The position numbers and the translations under genes were made by a program. The notes under the pieces are model-generated. The model worked only from the letters and a program-made list of their open reading frames with translations, did no database searches and was not told the DNA's origin. Shown here piece by piece: positions 48,401 to 59,750 of a stretch of DNA of 64,000 nucleotides. Position 1 is the stretch's first letter. Every line of letters starts with the position of its first letter. This DNA is from Heterobilharzia americana (lineage: Eukaryota > Platyhelminthes > Trematoda > Strigeidida > Schistosomatidae). The stretch covers positions 47,227,920-47,291,919 of the forward strand of contig OX104128.1 of the NCBI GenBank assembly GCA_944470555.2. Reading direction: 5' to 3'.

Positions 48401-48409
48401 GTATTATCT
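45401..48409. other. AT-rich DNA without recognised features
   Basis: A 76-codon frame at 47176-47406 (FSMDVRQNGNDSVTLGAHRK...) has a gene-like composition, but I find no convincing splice acceptor. The rest is featureless. Confidence 0.4.
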
Positions 48410-48560
48410 CAACGTTGATTAGACCGAATTGATCTGTTTTTATTGGCATATGGTCTGCTGTGCGAATGCCTCGATATTACCTGTGTTCCAACTATTTATT
48501 AATGATGGATAGTGACTAGCAGTGGAATCCAAGACATGTCTTTCGTCCTATTTGAAACAA
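48410..48560 (+). repeat. S2-associated repeat segment
   Basis: AACGTTGATTAGACCGAATT, GATCTGTTTTTATTGGCATA, ATGCCTCGATATTACCTG, AATGATGGATAGTGACTAGC and AGTGGAATCC match the flank-plus-S2 composite at 25720 and 18975. Confidence 0.6.
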
Positions 48561-48859
48561 GTCCCACTTTCAGGAAAGAATGTGAAAATTATTTAGTGAT
48601 CATTGTTCAACAAAAAAGTGAGGCTGATGAACAAGCTAGAGTAAGCATTTTATTGATAACAGTTTATTTTTTTAACCCACAAAGGGGCCTAATTACTGCA
48701 TGCCTAGTGGTTTAACAAACCTAAGTATATGCCCGTGACAGTTTCTATATTGTAAGGGTTGTTTTAGTATCACTCCTGTATCCTTCATCAATAATGTATT
48801 TTGCGGTGAATGATGATAGTTGTCTGCCATCTTAGCTTACCTATGTTTGCCAATCCAAA

Positions 48860-49700
48860 TGCTTTTGTAGCTATTTTAAAACCTGTTCCGTCACCTTCAG
48901 GTTCACACCTCGACTAGTTTTACCTATGTATGTACGCCTACTTATATTAAGAATGTAAACGCTGAAGTTAACAGCACTAAAAATGCAACTTTTAACATTT
49001 ACAATAAAGTAAAGGCATGTACAAGATTTAGTAGGTGAAAAATGTCTATCTATATTTTTTGGGGTTGAAATCTTTAAGTTATCACTGACTATAATGGAAG
49101 AATTCAACAAGGAAATGGAAATCGCCGGATTATTCTTATGCTCAAAGAGATTTTATTTTTCAGAAATGCATAAACGATGTGTGGATAGGATAATTTGTCG
49201 TCATGTAATCTGTATCATGCAAACAAGCTTGATATTTGTGTTTGAGGATATAATTTCATACGCTTTTGGAGCAGTCATTTAATTCTGGTGCAACTTGGTT
49301 GTGGCTGACCACACATTTTATGCAAGGTGAATAATTAAGACTAGGAAGTCATCCTTCAGTCTTAGGTTTATCATTGTTCGACTAGTGAAAGGTATCCAAG
49401 GTCGACCTGTATAAAATGTCCTAATGACTGCTCTTCCTAGGGGTTGTGATAGGATTTCTCGTGGAGTATCTCACTTGAATTGTTTCTTCTTCACTACCAT
49501 CAATTCTTATTCAGGGCCAATATAACTGATTGTAGCTTTGATGAACTTATCCGGATATCCGTTTTCACTTAGAATATCATGAATACAAAGTAGTTCTTTT
49601 TCCCTACACTCCCTAGGACAAATCAGTCTTGCTGTAAATACTAGGTACCTGATTATACTACATTTGTCCTGATGAGGATTTATTGAAAAGAACACTCTTC
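48860..49700 (-). mobile_element. Penelope-like element fragment P10: RT C-terminus and GIY-YIG domain
   Basis: On the minus strand a frame at 49695-49507 reads SIIRYLVFTARLICPRECRE then KELLCIHDILSENGYPDKFI, the PLE stretch after the palm. Further down, the frame at 49110-48871 ends SVYILNISRRTYIGKTSRGV then NLKVTEQVLK, which is a GIY-YIG core with YIG intact. The region between is full of stops. The residues after YIG differ from those of the other PLE fragments here, so this is a separate lineage. Confidence 0.7.
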
Positions 49701-50225
49701 GTTCAGATTGTTGCTTTTTATTATTGTTATGGGAATCTCCAGGTGTTCGATTACAGTTGGTTGACCATCGGGATTAAAAACAACGTTTCTTGCCTATATA
49801 GTCATGCTATTTAACTGCGACTTGAGCACTTGGGGTACCAACAAATCAAATTGATTTGTGAAATGTTTGCAAATAGCTTACACCATAATTTCTGTATCTT
49901 TTTAAATTAAAAAGTCTAGCATAAGTCTACAGCCTAAGATTTCTTATGGTCGTTGGATAGAATTTTTACAGTGACAAAACAAATGGATCACCCTATCACA
50001 AGTGTATTTATGTGCTTGTGTGCTTCTTCTAGTCTGTTATTCATATGATTTCTCAGAGGAACAGCATTTAATTACAGCATCTAAATACATACGTTTCCCT
50101 TTAATCCAGAAATCACTGAAATACTTGTATTCATCTGGAAAGTATTCCCGAAGTTATACACGACAATGGGCAAATGTGACAATAATTCGATAATAAGCGA
50201 CCGACATTACAGCATCTATGATTCT

Positions 50226-50249
50226 CGCCAACGTTTTAAAACGTTGACG
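50226..50249. repeat. Perfect 18-bp palindrome (24 bp with one mismatch)
   Basis: CAACGTTTTAAAACGTTG at 50229-50246 is self-complementary. The symmetry continues outward to 50226 and 50249 with a single mismatched pair. Confidence 0.95.
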
Positions 50250-50444
50250 TACAACAGCATTTCGAGACTTGAATTCGTCAACCTGATTGCAGGACATACC
50301 ATTCCACTGACCCCTATATACTTGATAGAAACACAAAATCATTCATGAATTAGGATGCAGGTGTGATATTAATGATGAATGGTTCATTCTGCTTGTGTTT
50401 CATAATTTCAGTCAAGATTATAAAACCATTTTGGGAATTTAGAT

Positions 50445-50650
50445 TGGAATTCATTATAGGCTGACATCATTTGGAGGAACATTAGAAACCTCAGAGCACT
50501 GAACAGCTGTTTCGTCTTAGTATCGGACTACTCAGTGGTGCGCACCCATGACCCTACACCAACTGGCGTCGAACCCAGCACCTTCAGGTCCCATGGCCAA
50601 CACATCATTACTGAATCACTAGGTTGGAATCCAGTGGCCCATATTTCCTA
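50445..50650 (-). mobile_element. S1 SINE-like repeat, minus orientation
   Basis: GACATCATTTGGAGGAACAT, CACTGAACAGCTGTTTCGTC, GGTGCGCACCCATGACCCT, GCGTCGAACCCAGCACCTTC (reversed B box) and CATTACTGAATCAC (reversed A box) show a complete S1 element. The flank AGTGGCCCATATTTCCTACT continues as at 17798. Confidence 0.65.
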
Positions 50651-52879
50651 CTTCTGTCAGTTCACGATATAGCACCACTTACATCCAACATTGTCGTCGA
50701 ATAACTGTCATCATTTTTGACTTGGTTGACTCCAATGGTCACGACTTCTTATTGGAACTTTGGGAATCACATCTCGAAGCTGGTTATCAATGAGCTCTAG
50801 ATTAATTCTATGAATCATATAATCTTCATAAATCTCCAGATAGAGTCTTAGAATTATAAAAACTTTGTAATATCAGGATCAACGGGATAGTAATCAACTC
50901 AGAGTGCAAGATTTATCCTCTTATGCAAAAGTATTACTATCTTCAATATTCAGGAGTTCTCATTTAAGTATTTTGGCGTAAATCCACGGTGTGCGAATAA
51001 CATCATACTTTGAGAAATAAGCATACGTATGTAATAGATTTGTTTCAGGTTTTATATGGAAGACAGTATTTTCAAAATGTTGTAAGATATATTTTAAAAG
51101 AATATGAACAAATTGTGTTTTGCAAATAAAGGGAACTTTTTGTCGACCAGTTCTCAAAAACTACTTTATACCTCTGCTTTTGTTTCCCCTTACAAGAATT
51201 TTTGTAAATATCTCAAAATTATTACTCAGCGTTCAAAATGCAGTTATGACAAATAGTTTCTTCGTGTTCACGCAACAATTCGCATCATCATAAACGGAAT
51301 GAAGGACATAGATAGATTAAATTTTTTAACTGTAGATTTTTATAAGATGTAAAAAGTTGTAAATTTTCACAGGTGTATCAACCTCATGCTTTAGCAATAC
51401 TGATAGTTTATGGTTATTCATAAATTTTCAAGATAACAACCTGAAACTTGCTTATAACTACTCAATTTTCTCTGCAGGACTCTTCAATGTGTCTTATCAC
51501 TAGGATTCGTGAGATTTTAATGTTTATAATTAATGATAATGCGAATATTTGCGCTCCATTTATTTTCTCTGTTTTTGGAGCAATAAACACCGCCTGAGTA
51601 AACAGATTACAAACAACGATTTGATTTAATCATATGACTCTATGCGTTTCTGTTTAAATGTAGAATATTTTTATGTTGGATCTAAATGACGCTTTTCTGA
51701 TTAATCTGTGCTTTTATGTTAAAGGTTGTGTTATTTATTTAGGATCATGGATAATGTGAAATTAGAGCATAATTCATTATTTATGTGAATGTGAATTGTT
51801 ATTTATTATCGAGATGTAAACAGTTTATATTTCTAGGCTTATAACTGTACGAAAATGTGTTTCATGTTCTGAAATATCTATTTTAACGTCAATAAACAGC
51901 AGAACCTAGAATAAAAACGAACTGATCAAATAAATTTATATGAATATATACTTGTGTTCCACTCTACAAGCTCTCATTGTTATTAAAACAAAACTGTTAG
52001 CTTTTTAAATGTTATCGTCTGTAAGGTGGGTTAGTTTTGAAGAATTTCTTCAATGCAATGAGAATTAGGTGGTTCTACTGAGTTGTCGTTACCAGTTTTA
52101 TGGGTTGGATATGTAGATGATTTTTTTAATGTTTACCATATAATTTGATTAGATTGTAATGGTATTCCATAAGAGTTGAAAATCTTTTACCAAACTGTAG
52201 GTAACAAACTGAATAAATAGTCCAGCATGCAATAAATTACAATCTGTCAAGACTTAGTATGGAAGTATATATACGAACAATTCATATGGCAAGATTTTCA
52301 GCAGGTTTGATCCTCTGAGTAAGGCACAAAAGCTATGGGTTTAAGTAAAGAAGTAAGAAATATTTTCACCTAAATTGTACTTATAGAACTCGAATACTGC
52401 ATACGTAAACTCATCTCAATATCTTTATAAATTATAATAAAGAATAAGAACTCTGAGAATATGTTTCAAAATTAGGTCGGTGGATATTCTCTTAAAAGGA
52501 TTTGGTGCTTTAAAATAGTCAAATGCATATTAACTGCTAAACAGTGAAATAAAGAAATTACTTAATCTAGTTAAGCCTGAAAAGAGTGAACACTACTGAA
52601 GGTAGCTAAACATATATTTCCAAGTCTTCCAGTATGCTGCAGTACAAAATGGTGTAGATTTTTTAAAGTCACTATACTTAAATCAACTTGTGAATTTCAA
52701 TGATTGTTCATGTTGTTTACACTACCGCATTTCTGGTCAAATAGAATTCTAATGGAGCAACAAAATTTTTCCACTGTTGAAGTGTGTTACCATTTCATCT
52801 AATTCGCATATCCGGATAAGTAATTCTGAATTTCTGTTGACTGTGAAAGACTATGAATACAAAAGTATTCAATTATTTA
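50651..52879. other. AT-rich DNA without recognised features
   Basis: No coding family or repeat recognised. Confidence 0.45.
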
Positions 52880-52911
52880 GGAAAACAAACTTATTTTGCA
52901 TTGCGTTCTCT

Positions 52912-52972
52912 GAGCTGGGTGGTTCGATCGCGAAGCTCCTATTGTTTTTCTAGACAACATTATCAGCACCCA
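52912..52972 (-). ncRNA. Hammerhead-like core H4 in PLE P11 terminal region
   Basis: On the minus strand CTGATAA (52966-52960) is followed by GTTGTC and a weak AACAAT partner, then GGAGCTTCGCGATCGAACCA and CCCAGCTC. TGGGTG just before the box and CACCCA after it could form a 6-bp stem I. The GAAA box is lost, so the relic is probably inactive. Confidence 0.4.
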
Positions 52973-53666
52973 CTTCATTGTGAAGGTAGTTGTCAATATC
53001 TCTCCATGAGTGGTTCAAAAGCTTACCCCAACGAAATGGTTAGTGAATGGATTTTTATTTCTTTTGATTGTTGTGTCATTGACTGCATAGGTTTTCTTGT
53101 TGACTCATCCTCTGTTTTACCTCTGACCTCTTTGTTGCTTATCATCTTTCTGGTTGACTGACAGATTAGGTTCATGTCTATGCATCTATTGATTGGTGGC
53201 TAACCTGAATGCCAAGCTTCTAGGAATTTTCTTATATGCTTTGTGTTTCCTTTGTTCAAGGTTTCTACATTGTCAAACTGAATTCTTGTGCGTGGCTGTC
53301 TACGTGCACTGATATATGCGACGAAGTATTGTGACATTTAATAATCAACTGGTGTTCATGAAAACGAAAACGAAATGGTCGACCACTTTGTGCAATGTAG
53401 TGTTGATCGCACTTGTTGAGACTGATTTTGTAAATTTTATTTTGTCGGTCTTCTTTGGATATTACGTCCTTTGGCCTGTATAATACGTTTTAAAGAGAAT
53501 TCGTTAGTATATGAGCCACACAAATTCCAAGTGGGCTCAGTGATCTTGTCGTGATCTCTAATATATTCTCCATCTACGGTAGGATGATCCATTTGTTGAT
53601 TTCCGTGGATGATTCAGTAGTTGATTATGTACGGGATAGGCATCTTCTGACAAAGTCCCTCAGGCT

Positions 53667-53702
53667 ATCATTCTCCTTAAGAATAGACTTAAGGAGAATG
53701 AT
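53667..53702. repeat. Perfect 15-bp hairpin within PLE P11
   Basis: The arms 53667-53681 (ATCATTCTCCTTAAG) and 53688-53702 are exact reverse complements around a 6-nt loop, AATAGA. Confidence 0.97.
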
Positions 53703-53960
53703 TTTCTTTGTTTCTCCGTGAAGTTGCTTTACTACAGTGTTTTCGTGCTCTTTTCAATAGACTCTGAAAGCAAATAGTTTGCTGCACTGTTGGATTGTTG
53801 ATACTATGGTTGAGGATTCGATCAGTGTGCTTTGACTTCGTGCACAGTTGAGCTCCCAATTTTCTAGCATTTACTCCACTTGCTGAAATTTCCAAGGAAA
53901 GCAGTTTGTTGTTTGACTCCTCCTAGAATGTGATTTTAATATCACTGAAGGCAAACGAAC

Positions 53961-54300
53961 AAACTGAAAATCACTTTCCTATATGAATATGCATAAAACA
54001 GAAACTATTAAATGCCTTCCATTCAGAACCTTTGAATGCATAATTGACGTATATGTAGAATGAATTTTATGCTATACGTTTTTGGTATTCTATATTGTCT
54101 TCCATGCGAAGTATACAGAATGTCGCTTCTGATATTTAACAGACAGTGCGGTTTGTAATAGCATAAATGCGAAAACAAGATATTTGAGTAAATGTAAGTC
54201 AGCAGTATGATGTCATTCATTAGGTCGGTAACATTTCATGCATGATTTAAAAAAGAAAAGCTATCTTGCAGTATCATATCAATAACTTAGTAGATAACCT
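53961..54300. other. Short AT-rich gap before RTE copy E
   Basis: Nothing recognised. Confidence 0.45.
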
Positions 54301-54302
54301 CG

Positions 54303-54346
54303 CCTGGATAACTAGTCCACTAGTTACTAGCCAGGCCTAAGCCCGG
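54303..54346 (+). other. Two adjacent hairpins at the RTE 5' end (copy E)
   Basis: Hairpin 1 has TAACTAGT (54309-54316) / ACTAGTTA (54319-54326), with CCTGG and CCAGG able to extend it. Hairpin 2 is CCAGGC (54331-54336), CTAA, GCCCGG (54341-54346), with one mismatch at a different position from copy B. Confidence 0.6.
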
Positions 54347-54917
54347 ATAAAGAGACAAGCTTGGGCATAAGGCTAACAACCCTACCACAAAAAACAAATA
54401 CAACCGATACAGAAATTTCAAAGCACAAACAAAATATAAACAAGAAAAACAAATATCATTCCTCACTGGAATCAGAGACACCGGTTGGTGAAAACTTTCG
54501 GGAAGCCAACTGGGCAATGTGTCTTCTCTCCCTCGTTGAAAGCGAAAGTAAACATGGGGACATGGAATGTCCGAACCATCTTTGAACCTAGCAGGGCTGC
54601 CCAGGTTGCAAACGAGATGAGAAGGTGTCACATTGAAGTGATAAGAATCTGCGAAAGCAGGTGGAATGGAATGGAAGTGGACTCCACAAACTCTCAACTG
54701 GAGAGGAGTCAATAATCTACTCCAATATTGTCACCCGGACGACAACCATGAACACACTGAGTTTCAGAGTGGCTATCAGGACATCCCCAATGAGCATCGA
54801 AGCCTCACTTTCATGCAGTGGGAACCAATCTCCTCCTCCTCCTGCAGGATCAGGATCATGACAGCAAGATGAATTCAACTCAAAATGAAGGAAAGTCACA
54901 ATCGAACAATGCTACGC

Positions 54918-54957
54918 TACGCTATGCTATGCTACGCCACACTACACTACACTACAC
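54918..54957 (+). repeat. 40-bp pentamer run inside RTE copy E endonuclease
   Basis: Eight 5-bp units (TACGC, TATGC, TATGC, TACGC, CACAC, TACAC x3) sit at the same position and have the same total length as in copy B, splitting CYAPTN. Confidence 0.75.
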
Positions 54958-55218
54958 ACCTACAAATAATGCAGAGCAAGAGAAAAAGGAGGAATTCTAC
55001 AGACAACTGCAATCAACACTGGACAAGACCCTACCCAGTTGGCGACATCAAAATCCATTCTAATAGGCGACATGACTGCCAAACTGGGAGTGGACAACTC
55101 AGGAAGTGAACTAATCATGCGTAGAGAAGCACTCGGTGAAATAATCAATTCGAATGGAGAACTGTTTGCAGATCTCTGTGCATTCAACGATTTGGTGATT
55201 GGAGGCAGTATGTACAAA

Positions 55219-55234
55219 CACACACACACACACA
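55219..55234. repeat. Short (CA)n run in RTE copy E
   Basis: Eight CA units sit at the same endonuclease site as the longer run in copy B. Confidence 0.9.
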
Positions 55235-56878
55235 AGGATATCCACAAAGTGACATGGATTTGATTTCAGCAGATCGACACACTAAATATCAGATCGACTT
55301 CATCTCCATGTGAAGAATGAGGAGATGGAGACGCAGCCTACTTGACACAAGGTCAAGAAGAGGAGCAGATGTGGGTTCAGACGACTATCTGGTGCAAGGA
55401 ACCTTCCAAATCAAGTTGAAAGCCTTCAAGGAAGTTGGTTATGGGCCACAGTTCGACTTCAACACCAAGAACAGAAACTGAAGGATAAAACTACAACTGA
55501 CATCTCCACGTCACTCAGTCATCAGGAGGAAATGGGAGATATTCAGCAACATCCGTGAAGAAAGCTGTGTGGAAGAACACTTGAAGTCTTTGAAAGAGAT
55601 GTGGGAAGAAATTTGCATAACCATATTAGGAAGTAAGAAGGAAGAAGACAAGACAAGGAATAAATCTCGATGGACACATAGAAGCTGATAGAGGAGAGGA
55701 GAGGAGAGGAGGATGGTGAAGCAGAAGATAAATGGATGCGATGATAAACGAAGAAAAGGGGAACTGAATACAACGTTTAAACACTACACTGGACAAAGAA
55801 GTGAAGAGAAGTGTGCGCAAAGACAAAAAACACTTCTACGACACACTGGCAAGTGAAGCAGAACAGGCTGCAGTCTGAAGATAGGCGAGATAGGTACCTG
55901 AAAACATTATATCAAATAACCAGGTTACTATCTGTGTTGGAAGAGATCAACACACATGAAACCAATAAGTGGTGATGAGGGAAATTTAATTGCCAAAGAA
56001 GGGAAACGAAGGAAACGATGGGCTGACCACTTCAAAAAGCTCTTGAATCGACCACCACCACCATCTGCATTTCGTCCAGAAATGCCACCTGCAGCTGAAC
56101 CACAGAACTACAAGTGAACACGAATCCTCCAACAAAAGTGGGAGTCCTGAGCGCCATAAAGCTACTCAAGTGTGGGAAAGCAGCAGGACCAGATGGAATC
56201 CCGGCGAAAGCACTGAGAGCAGACGCAGAGACAACAGTGGACATGCTAACACCACTACTGCAGTAGGTCTGGAAGGAAAGGAAGGTACCTGCTGGTGGAT
56301 TGGAAGAAGGGTTACCTTGTCAAACTGCCGAAGAAGGTTGACCTCAGTGTTTGCAAGAACTGGCTAGGAATCACGCTCCTGTTCACTTCAAGCAAAATAT
56401 TAGGTTGCATCATTCTGGAGTGACTAAAGGTTGCACTGGATTCAATATTGCTACTGGATTCAGGAAGTACAAATCATGTGCGGACCATATTGCAATACTA
56501 CGCTTCACGTCATCATAGAACAGAGTATAGAATGGCAGTCCACTATACATCTTACTCAACTTCATCGACTTTGATAAGGCCTTTGACAGCGTCGACTGAG
56601 AAGTAATTTGGCAGGCAGCTGCTTCAACACTACGATTTCGGTGTCACAAGCCTATATCAATCTCATTCAACAACTGTATGAAGACTCCACATGCCATGTA
56701 ATTCACAATGGGAAGCTTAGTGATACCTTTGAAGTGAAGACGGGAAGGAGTAAAACAAAGCTGTCTGCTATCACTCATTATATTCCTGATTGTGGTGGAC
56801 TGGATCATGCAGCAAACAGTGACGAGCGAGAATATGGGGATATGCTGGACCGAGGTAAGTGTACTAGAAGATTTGTAT

Positions 56879-56890
56879 TTCGCCGATGAC
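56879..56890 (+). other. Reverse transcriptase FADD box of RTE copy E
   Basis: TTC GCC GAT GAC encodes F-A-D-D within YFADDLCLMSH. The palm motif C is retained. Confidence 0.85.
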
Positions 56891-57979
56891 TTATGTCTAA
56901 TGTCTCACAAACCTGAAGATCTGCAGGCGAAAACTAACAAGTTGACGGAAGAGGCAAGGCAGCGAACACAGGACTTCAAGTGAACGTAGAGAAGACAAAG
57001 GTCATGAAGATACCCAGCCAACAACAGCATCAACAACAAGTACCAATCACCATCAACGGGAGCAACTTAAAGGAAGTAGTCTCTTTCACCTACTTAGGCA
57101 GGCAGCATTGTTCGAACTACAGGTGGCTGTACATATAAGGATATCAAAGCCAGGATCGGAAAGACAGCAAGACAGGCTTTCATTAATCTGAAACCAGTGT
57201 GGAGATCTACTACACTGCACTCAGCATACAGAACAAGATTTGGATTTTCAATACTAATTCAGTCAAGTCAGTGCTTCTATGTGGTTCGGAGATGGCGCGT
57301 TACGAAGGTCATTTCCAACAAACTATAGACATTCATCAACAACTGCCTACGCTGGCTCGTTACTGAAGCTGAGATGGCCAGAAAGAATAAGCAACAAGGA
57401 ACTCTGGCTAGCTGGCAACGAACCAACCAAGAACTCATCGCTGAACAAATATGCACTGGAAGGAAGTGGAGATGGATTGAGCATACTATGAGAAGACCAT
57501 TCGGTTATATCACACGCCAGGACAGTTTCTCGAGTGGAACTCATATGGGAAACAGCCAGTTGGGCTTCCGAGGCGAAGGTGACATGGAGGTGGTGTGAGG
57601 AAGAAATGAGAGCTTGTGGGCAGTTGTGGAGTCAGGTTCAAAAGATTGCAGAGAATAGAGTGGAATGGAGAGGTGATACTGAAACATTATGTTCCACTAC
57701 GAACACAAGGGACAAATAATAATAAATAATAATTGCAGATTAAGTATCTGTTACCAGGGAAGCATTAGTAGATTTTTTTAATACCCAAAAAGGTATATCT
57801 TTCTGCTGATTCTATATCGTATATCAGCACTTATTGGTGTCATTTAGGGAAACTGCAAGAATCAACGAGTTTTGAACACCTTCAGCGCTCTACATGGACG
57901 TTTACACAATGCACAATCACTTTCCCATACAAGTCTAGGGACTTCAGATACTAAGGTGATCCAGAATATATGTAGCTCC

Positions 57980-58085
57980 GGAGGATAATTTTTATGATGC
58001 TTTGTCCTCTGAGGTAGATGGTTTGATCATAGAGCTTGTATTGTCATTTTAGACAACATCATCAGGATAATCATCTCCCCGAAAC
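57980..58085 (-). ncRNA. Hammerhead-like core H5 in a PLE terminal relic
   Basis: On the minus strand CTGATGA (58065-58059) is exact. GTTGTC (58057-58052) pairs with GACAAT (58045-58040), all six positions counting one G-U. The next bases are ACAA instead of GAAA. AGCTCTATGATCAAACCATC continues as in the other PLE terminal regions. It has a good CUGAUGA box and stem II but a lost GAAA. Confidence 0.45.
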
Positions 58086-58379
58086 TTAAGTAAACAGCCT
58101 ACAATGAAATTGTGTCAGTGAATTATATTAAACAATGGCTTTTGTAGTTCCTTCACTGCTTATCTTTTCTACATAGTCTTCTAACTCACTTATCATGTTT
58201 CATCATCATTATCGCTTCTAGTGGAATAATGATGAAAACTATCTGTTGCACGGGATGAGGATGACGGTTATTTATTCTTTTCTAAACCTTGATATGTCTG
58301 TTTTGGCGGTTTCAATATCAAACTTGACGACGTCTTCAGTAATAGATGTATAAAGAAGTCTACGATGAAAGATCAACGC

Positions 58380-58930
58380 TCAGTAAAAGTCAAAGCGTCA
58401 TTTATTTCAGCATATTTTGTGGTCTTTAGAAAACCCTATTTCCTACAGAAAAATTAACATAGGGTGTACGATCAGGCTGGTACGTATCTGCTGAGGACTA
58501 ATCAGCCTGGTTTGGAAAACGCTCTGTAGATACAGGGCATCACATGGGTGCAGAAAATTATACCACGTGTAGCTCGCCAGTTTCTGCCCAACATAGCTGA
58601 GGCTGTCGCAACAAGATTAATGAAACCTGACCTATAAATTCAGAAAGACCATGTTCAAACATGATTCCTTCATTGGTCTTCAGTAAAATAAAGGCCGTAT
58701 CAGGTTTCCTTGTCTTTCCGTTCACTGTCACACTATTCATCCTGATATTAACAAATTAAATAAACAGAAAACTCAAGTACCTTGAAGTCCTTAAATCTCA
58801 CTACCTTTTAAAAGTGGATTTATGGTTAACTTGGCTTGTTTTTACACTGTACAATTTTATTTTATAATTAAAGAACCGGATGAGAATTTATTGGAAAAAT
58901 ATTCCTCGTTCAGACTGTCGATATATTCCT
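58380..58930 (+). mobile_element. Penelope-like element fragment P12: GIY-YIG tail and 3' part
   Basis: Broken frames read IPRVARQFLPNIAEAVATRL then MKPDL, and after a stop IQKDHVQT, parallel to P5 at 23720-23825. The following non-coding DNA also parallels P5 (GTTTCCTTGTCTTTCCGTTC, TTTTTACACTGTACAATTTT), so the homology extends beyond the coding end. No RT or nuclease core is left. Confidence 0.55.
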
Positions 58931-59569
58931 CTTCCTAAAAACTAGAAAGCTGCACCTTAGTTAAATTGGATTTTCCATTTCTAACGTGATACTGAAAAAA
59001 ATCATCGAAAGTGGCTTATATTAATGGTATTTAAATTATACCTTTGGTTGTCATATACTACGCAACTCTAATGCTACAATAAGAGCTTAACAGATTTACA
59101 TCATGATGGTGCAGAACACTTTCAAAGATAAACGTTTGGATGACATGAACAGTCTAATAACGCGATTCATTTTATGAAAAAAATGGTGGTTTCCTTAGAA
59201 TATAAACAAAACGATTGATCATTTAATCATATTCTCAAGACATTTTGTTCTCCTAGCTAACATTTACAATTTTAAATAGGTCATGATTGTAGCATGAAAT
59301 GAATTAGATATAACTGGTGCTAAACTGAAGTTTATTACATACTTTGTGAAGTATGGATATTCAAGTACCAATAATGGCTGAATTACACAGTAGGCAATTG
59401 AGAAGCAGTTAACTTGGTGATAGTTAGAATGAAAAGTGACTGGCTCATATTACTGAATAATCAGCTGGTGACAGTCTGCAAAACAAATCATCCAAGGATG
59501 GAAACACTATTGTCCTAGATATAGGAAGCTGATACAACTCACTGTGGTCATATATTTTAGAAAGTTGTT
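58931..59569. other. AT-rich DNA without recognised features
   Basis: Nothing recognised. Confidence 0.45.
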
Positions 59570-59750
59570 TAAAACTAGTAATGGAATCCAGGAGAAGCGT
59601 TCTGTCCTACTTGAGACTCATCAGCCGGATGCACCTACCGCCTACTGGTTGACGGTGTTCCCACTAGGACCCCAACTTGGGACCGACCACTTCAAACACC
59701 AAAGCGTTTTACCCTAGACCACGATAGTCACTTCTTGTTCTACAGGTATA
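59570..59750 (-). mobile_element. S2 tRNA-headed repeat, minus orientation
   Basis: ACTAGTAATGGAATCCAGGA, CGTTCTGTCCTACTTGAGAC, ATCAGCCGGATGCACCTACC, GTGTTCCCACTAGGACCCCA and the reversed head AGCGTTTTACCCTAGACCAC give the S2 order, including the flank CAGGTATAGTTTTACTG. Confidence 0.65.

Larger units (their letters stand above)
52880..53960 (-). mobile_element. Penelope-like element P11: RT C-terminus, GIY-YIG relic and terminal region
   Basis: On the minus strand the frame 53895-53689 reads ARKLGAQLCTKSKHTDRILN then HSINNPTVQQTICFQSLLKR and ARKHCSKATSRRN. This matches the TQVYRKPTHSDRIL and FKRARTNCST region of P3, so it is the same lineage. Further down come QHYIAQSGRPFRFRFHEHQL (the YIG is now YIA), a tail resembling VDNNGHEFNFDNVE, and then a hammerhead-like core. 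The layout and spacing follow P3 closely. It is more decayed, with stops in every block. Confidence 0.75.
54301..57733 (+). mobile_element. RTE-clade LINE copy E, near full length, inactivated
   Basis: The copy runs about 3.4 kb from the same 5' end as copy B to an AATAAT-rich tail. The endonuclease reads VNMGTWNVRTIFEPSRAAQV (about 54551-54610), the pentamer-split CYAPTN site (54911-54963), EFYRQLQSTLDKTLPSW, ILIGDMTAKLGVDNSG (about 55059) and ELFADLCAFNDLVIGG. RRGADVGSDDYLVQGTFQIK follows at about 55360. The linker contains WADHFKKLLNRPPPP (about 56021). RT motifs are GKAAGPDGIPAKALRADAE (about 56178), VDWKKGYLVKLPKK-like residues, FIDFDKAFDSVD (about 56562), LIVVDWIMQQT (about 56783), YFADDLCLMS (56876-56905) and RIGKTARQAFINLKP. 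Two catalytic endonuclease positions look altered, and stops and shifts are frequent, so no protein is made. It is the best local reference for copies A-D. Confidence 0.9.
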
